DNA of 11,490 bases from CAYMAX01 sp964388595 (GTDB lineage: Bacteria > Bacteroidota > Bacteroidia > Bacteroidales > UBA932). Shown here piece after piece: positions 10,370 through 11,490 of the stretch. Where the stretch lies: contig CAYMAX010000043.1 in assembly GCA_964388595.1 (NCBI GenBank), forward strand, positions 1 through 11,490. Reading direction: 5' to 3'. The position numbers were made by a program, and so were the translations under genes. Below the pieces are notes generated by a model that saw only the letters and a program-made list of their open reading frames with translations, was not told the origin of the DNA and made no database searches. Positions within the stretch are counted from its first letter, which is position 1. Each line of letters opens with the position of its first letter.

Positions 10370-10429
10370 TCGGAAAATATCTAGTTCGAAAATATCTGGT
10401 TCGAAAATATATAGTTGGCGAATATCTGG
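10370..10429 (+). repeat. 15-bp tandem array, four units
   Basis: Four adjacent 15-bp units (10370-10384, 10385-10399, 10400-10414, 10415-10429) resemble TTCGAAAATATCTGG, and TTCG of a fifth begins at 10430. The unit length is a multiple of three, and on the minus strand one frame reads a repeated F-E-P-D-I-like peptide. That frame has no supporting start context, so I treat the array as non-coding. Confidence 0.85.
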
Positions 10430-10475
10430 TTCGCAGGATGGCGCTTTTCCATACGACCATCTCACACAAAAAGAT

Positions 10476-10506
10476 AAAAAAAAGGGCATCTCTTACGGGA
10501 TGCCCT
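10476..10506 (-). terminator. Intrinsic terminator of the minus-strand gene
   Basis: On the minus strand AGGGCATC (10506-10499) pairs with GATGCCCT (10490-10483) around an 8-base loop and is followed by a run of T (A at 10476-10482 on the plus strand). It lies about 40 bases past the stop codon at 10548, which fits the gene read leftward into the window. Confidence 0.88.
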
Positions 10507-10547
10507 AAATATTAATTAACTAATAAGTATTAGAAAGATTATTCTGA

Positions 10548-11490
10548 CTATCTATTAGCTTTAAAAGGAACCTTTTCTGAGGGTTTGATAGAATGAAAAT
10601 TATAACCTGATTTGAAAGGGACACTAACCGATGTAGCGGTAGGAACCGGGCCTGTTTTAGTAAATGCTCCCGAAGTATAATAATCTGCATACCCTACGCC
10701 TGTCCCTCTCGTCTCATTCACAACATAATATCCTAGCATATTATTAGCGGCAATTGAAAATTTACCTGGTTCGTGGAAATCAAATATGACAAAATCTCCA
10801 TTAACAGAGGGCTCAATAAGATAAAAAGCATATGTTGAAGTTCCTATTACACAAGTTGCGAGTGGGGCTAACCAGGTAGGCATGGACAATACACCGCTGA
10901 CTCCATCAACAAAGGCTACAACTGAATCAGCAACTACCCATGAAGTTGAATAATAAAGCTCAAATTGCTTCGCACCCGGATTGGTTATTCCCATAAAGAA
11001 AACTTCGACGCTATCCTTATATTTTTTATGTTGCTTTATGACAATTCCAGTCTCAGTTGTTGGACCATCATAACCCGAATTGCCGGAGAAGGCATATGTG
11101 CCGACGATGTCAGCTACGGTAAGACCATAGGACCTTCCATAGTTGCCTTCAGCTATAAATGCATTATTCGGGTTGCCGAATTTATCAAGAAGTGAGCCTT
11201 CAGCGATCTCATAATCAACTATAGCACCAAAAGCAGGAGCCTCAGCAAAGGAAGCCAGAACAACAGTATCTTTGGAAATTTTCCAAGTTAAATCATACTC
11301 AAGGTCGTATGAAACTACTCTCCCTGTTGATTGTGTGACAGTCAGGCGTATATTGGCTCCTTTACCTATAGCACACACTGCAGAATCAGCAATCCACGGT
11401 GCAACAAAAGTAGCAGGGTCAACGAAATATATCACTGTATCATCAGGCATCCTTACAAGTTTGTCTTTGTCATTTTTAATAGCTTCTCTT
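10548..11490 (-). CDS. Probable surface or secreted protein with Ig-like features, 5' end outside the window
   Basis: The minus-strand frame is open from the window edge to TAG at 10550-10548, giving about 314 codons. An internal ATG at 11450 is possible, but the frame continues upstream without a stop (residues REAIKNDKDKLVR before it), so the true start probably lies beyond 11490. I do not recognise the family. The sequence is rich in beta-strand patterns, Gly, Ser, Thr, Val and aromatic residues, with two Cys. AEGSLLDKFGNPNNAF resembles the end of a bacterial Ig-like (SbsA/Big_5 type) domain, and the following VADIVGTYAFSG begins what looks like a second beta-rich domain of about 190 residues. 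The last residues (KPSEKVPFKANR) show no T9SS tail. No signal peptide can be judged because the N-terminus is missing. It is more A+T-rich than the rpoC region and ends at its own terminator, converging on the repeat island. Confidence 0.8.
   Translation of the reverse strand, partial: REAIKNDKDKLVRMPDDTVIYFVDPATFVAPWIADSAVCAIGKGANIRLTVTQSTGRVVSYDLEYDLTWKISKDTVVLASFAEAPAFGAIVDYEIAEGSLLDKFGNPNNAFIAEGNYGRSYGLTVADIVGTYAFSGNSGYDGPTTETGIVIKQHKKYKDSVEVFFMGITNPGAKQFELYYSTSWVVADSVVAFVDGVSGVLSMPTWLAPLATCVIGTSTYAFYLIEPSVNGDFVIFDFHEPGKFSIAANNMLGYYVVNETRGTGVGYADYYTSGAFTKTGPVPTATSVSVPFKSGYNFHSIKPSEKVPFKANR

Noticed and set aside
8860..10380. Target-site duplication bordering a complete insertion sequence.
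   Set aside because: I found no short matching direct repeats immediately outside the two 116-bp copies, so the ends of an element cannot be fixed.
8878..10430. CRISPR array.
   Set aside because: There are only two long copies 1375 bases apart, and the short repeats are tandem without spacers. No cas-like gene is present.
10218..10489. Two overlapping minus-strand frames with repeated FEPDI/RTRYF-like peptides.
   Set aside because: The peptide repeat is explained by the 15-bp DNA array. The frames run into the non-coding 116-bp repeat, and the left copy of that repeat does not preserve the same frame.

Overview
The window looks chromosomal and comes from a member of the Bacteroidota, most likely Bacteroidales. 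The reasons are the RpoC sequence type, the near absence of Shine-Dalgarno sites, promoter-like TAnnTTTG boxes, a C-terminal type IX secretion (T9SS) sorting domain and a PorV/PorQ-type outer-membrane protein. Genus and species cannot be named from the sequence alone.

Positions 1-4453 are the end of the core transcription operon: the last 37 codons of rpoB, a complete rpoC, and a strong GAAA-loop intrinsic terminator. Positions 4465-8855 hold a tight three-gene plus-strand unit with its own candidate promoter. It encodes a small secreted protein of unknown function, a large subtilisin-like (S8) protease with a lipobox at one end and a T9SS sorting tail at the other, and a PorV/PorQ-like outer-membrane barrel whose ATG overlaps the protease stop codon (ATGA). 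I infer an exported-protease module in which the barrel helps the protease reach, or stay at, the cell surface. A hairpin follows the unit.

Positions 8878-10429 are a repeat-rich mobile-type island. One Y1 (HUH) tyrosine transposase gene of the REP-associated (RAYT) type is flanked by two 116-bp direct repeats, 110 of 116 bases identical, each with a long imperfect hairpin. Around them lie a 22-bp tandem duplication, a 20-bp repeat pair that overlaps the transposase stop codon, a 12-bp palindrome at the edge of the right copy, and a four-unit 15-bp tandem array. This resembles a REPtron, but the large repeats are in direct orientation.

Positions 10476-11490 hold the 3' part of a minus-strand gene for a probable cell-surface protein of unknown function. 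It runs off the window and ends at a convergent terminator. The most interesting parts are the RAYT/direct-repeat island and the protease/PorV-like operon, whose cargo carries two apparently conflicting export signals.
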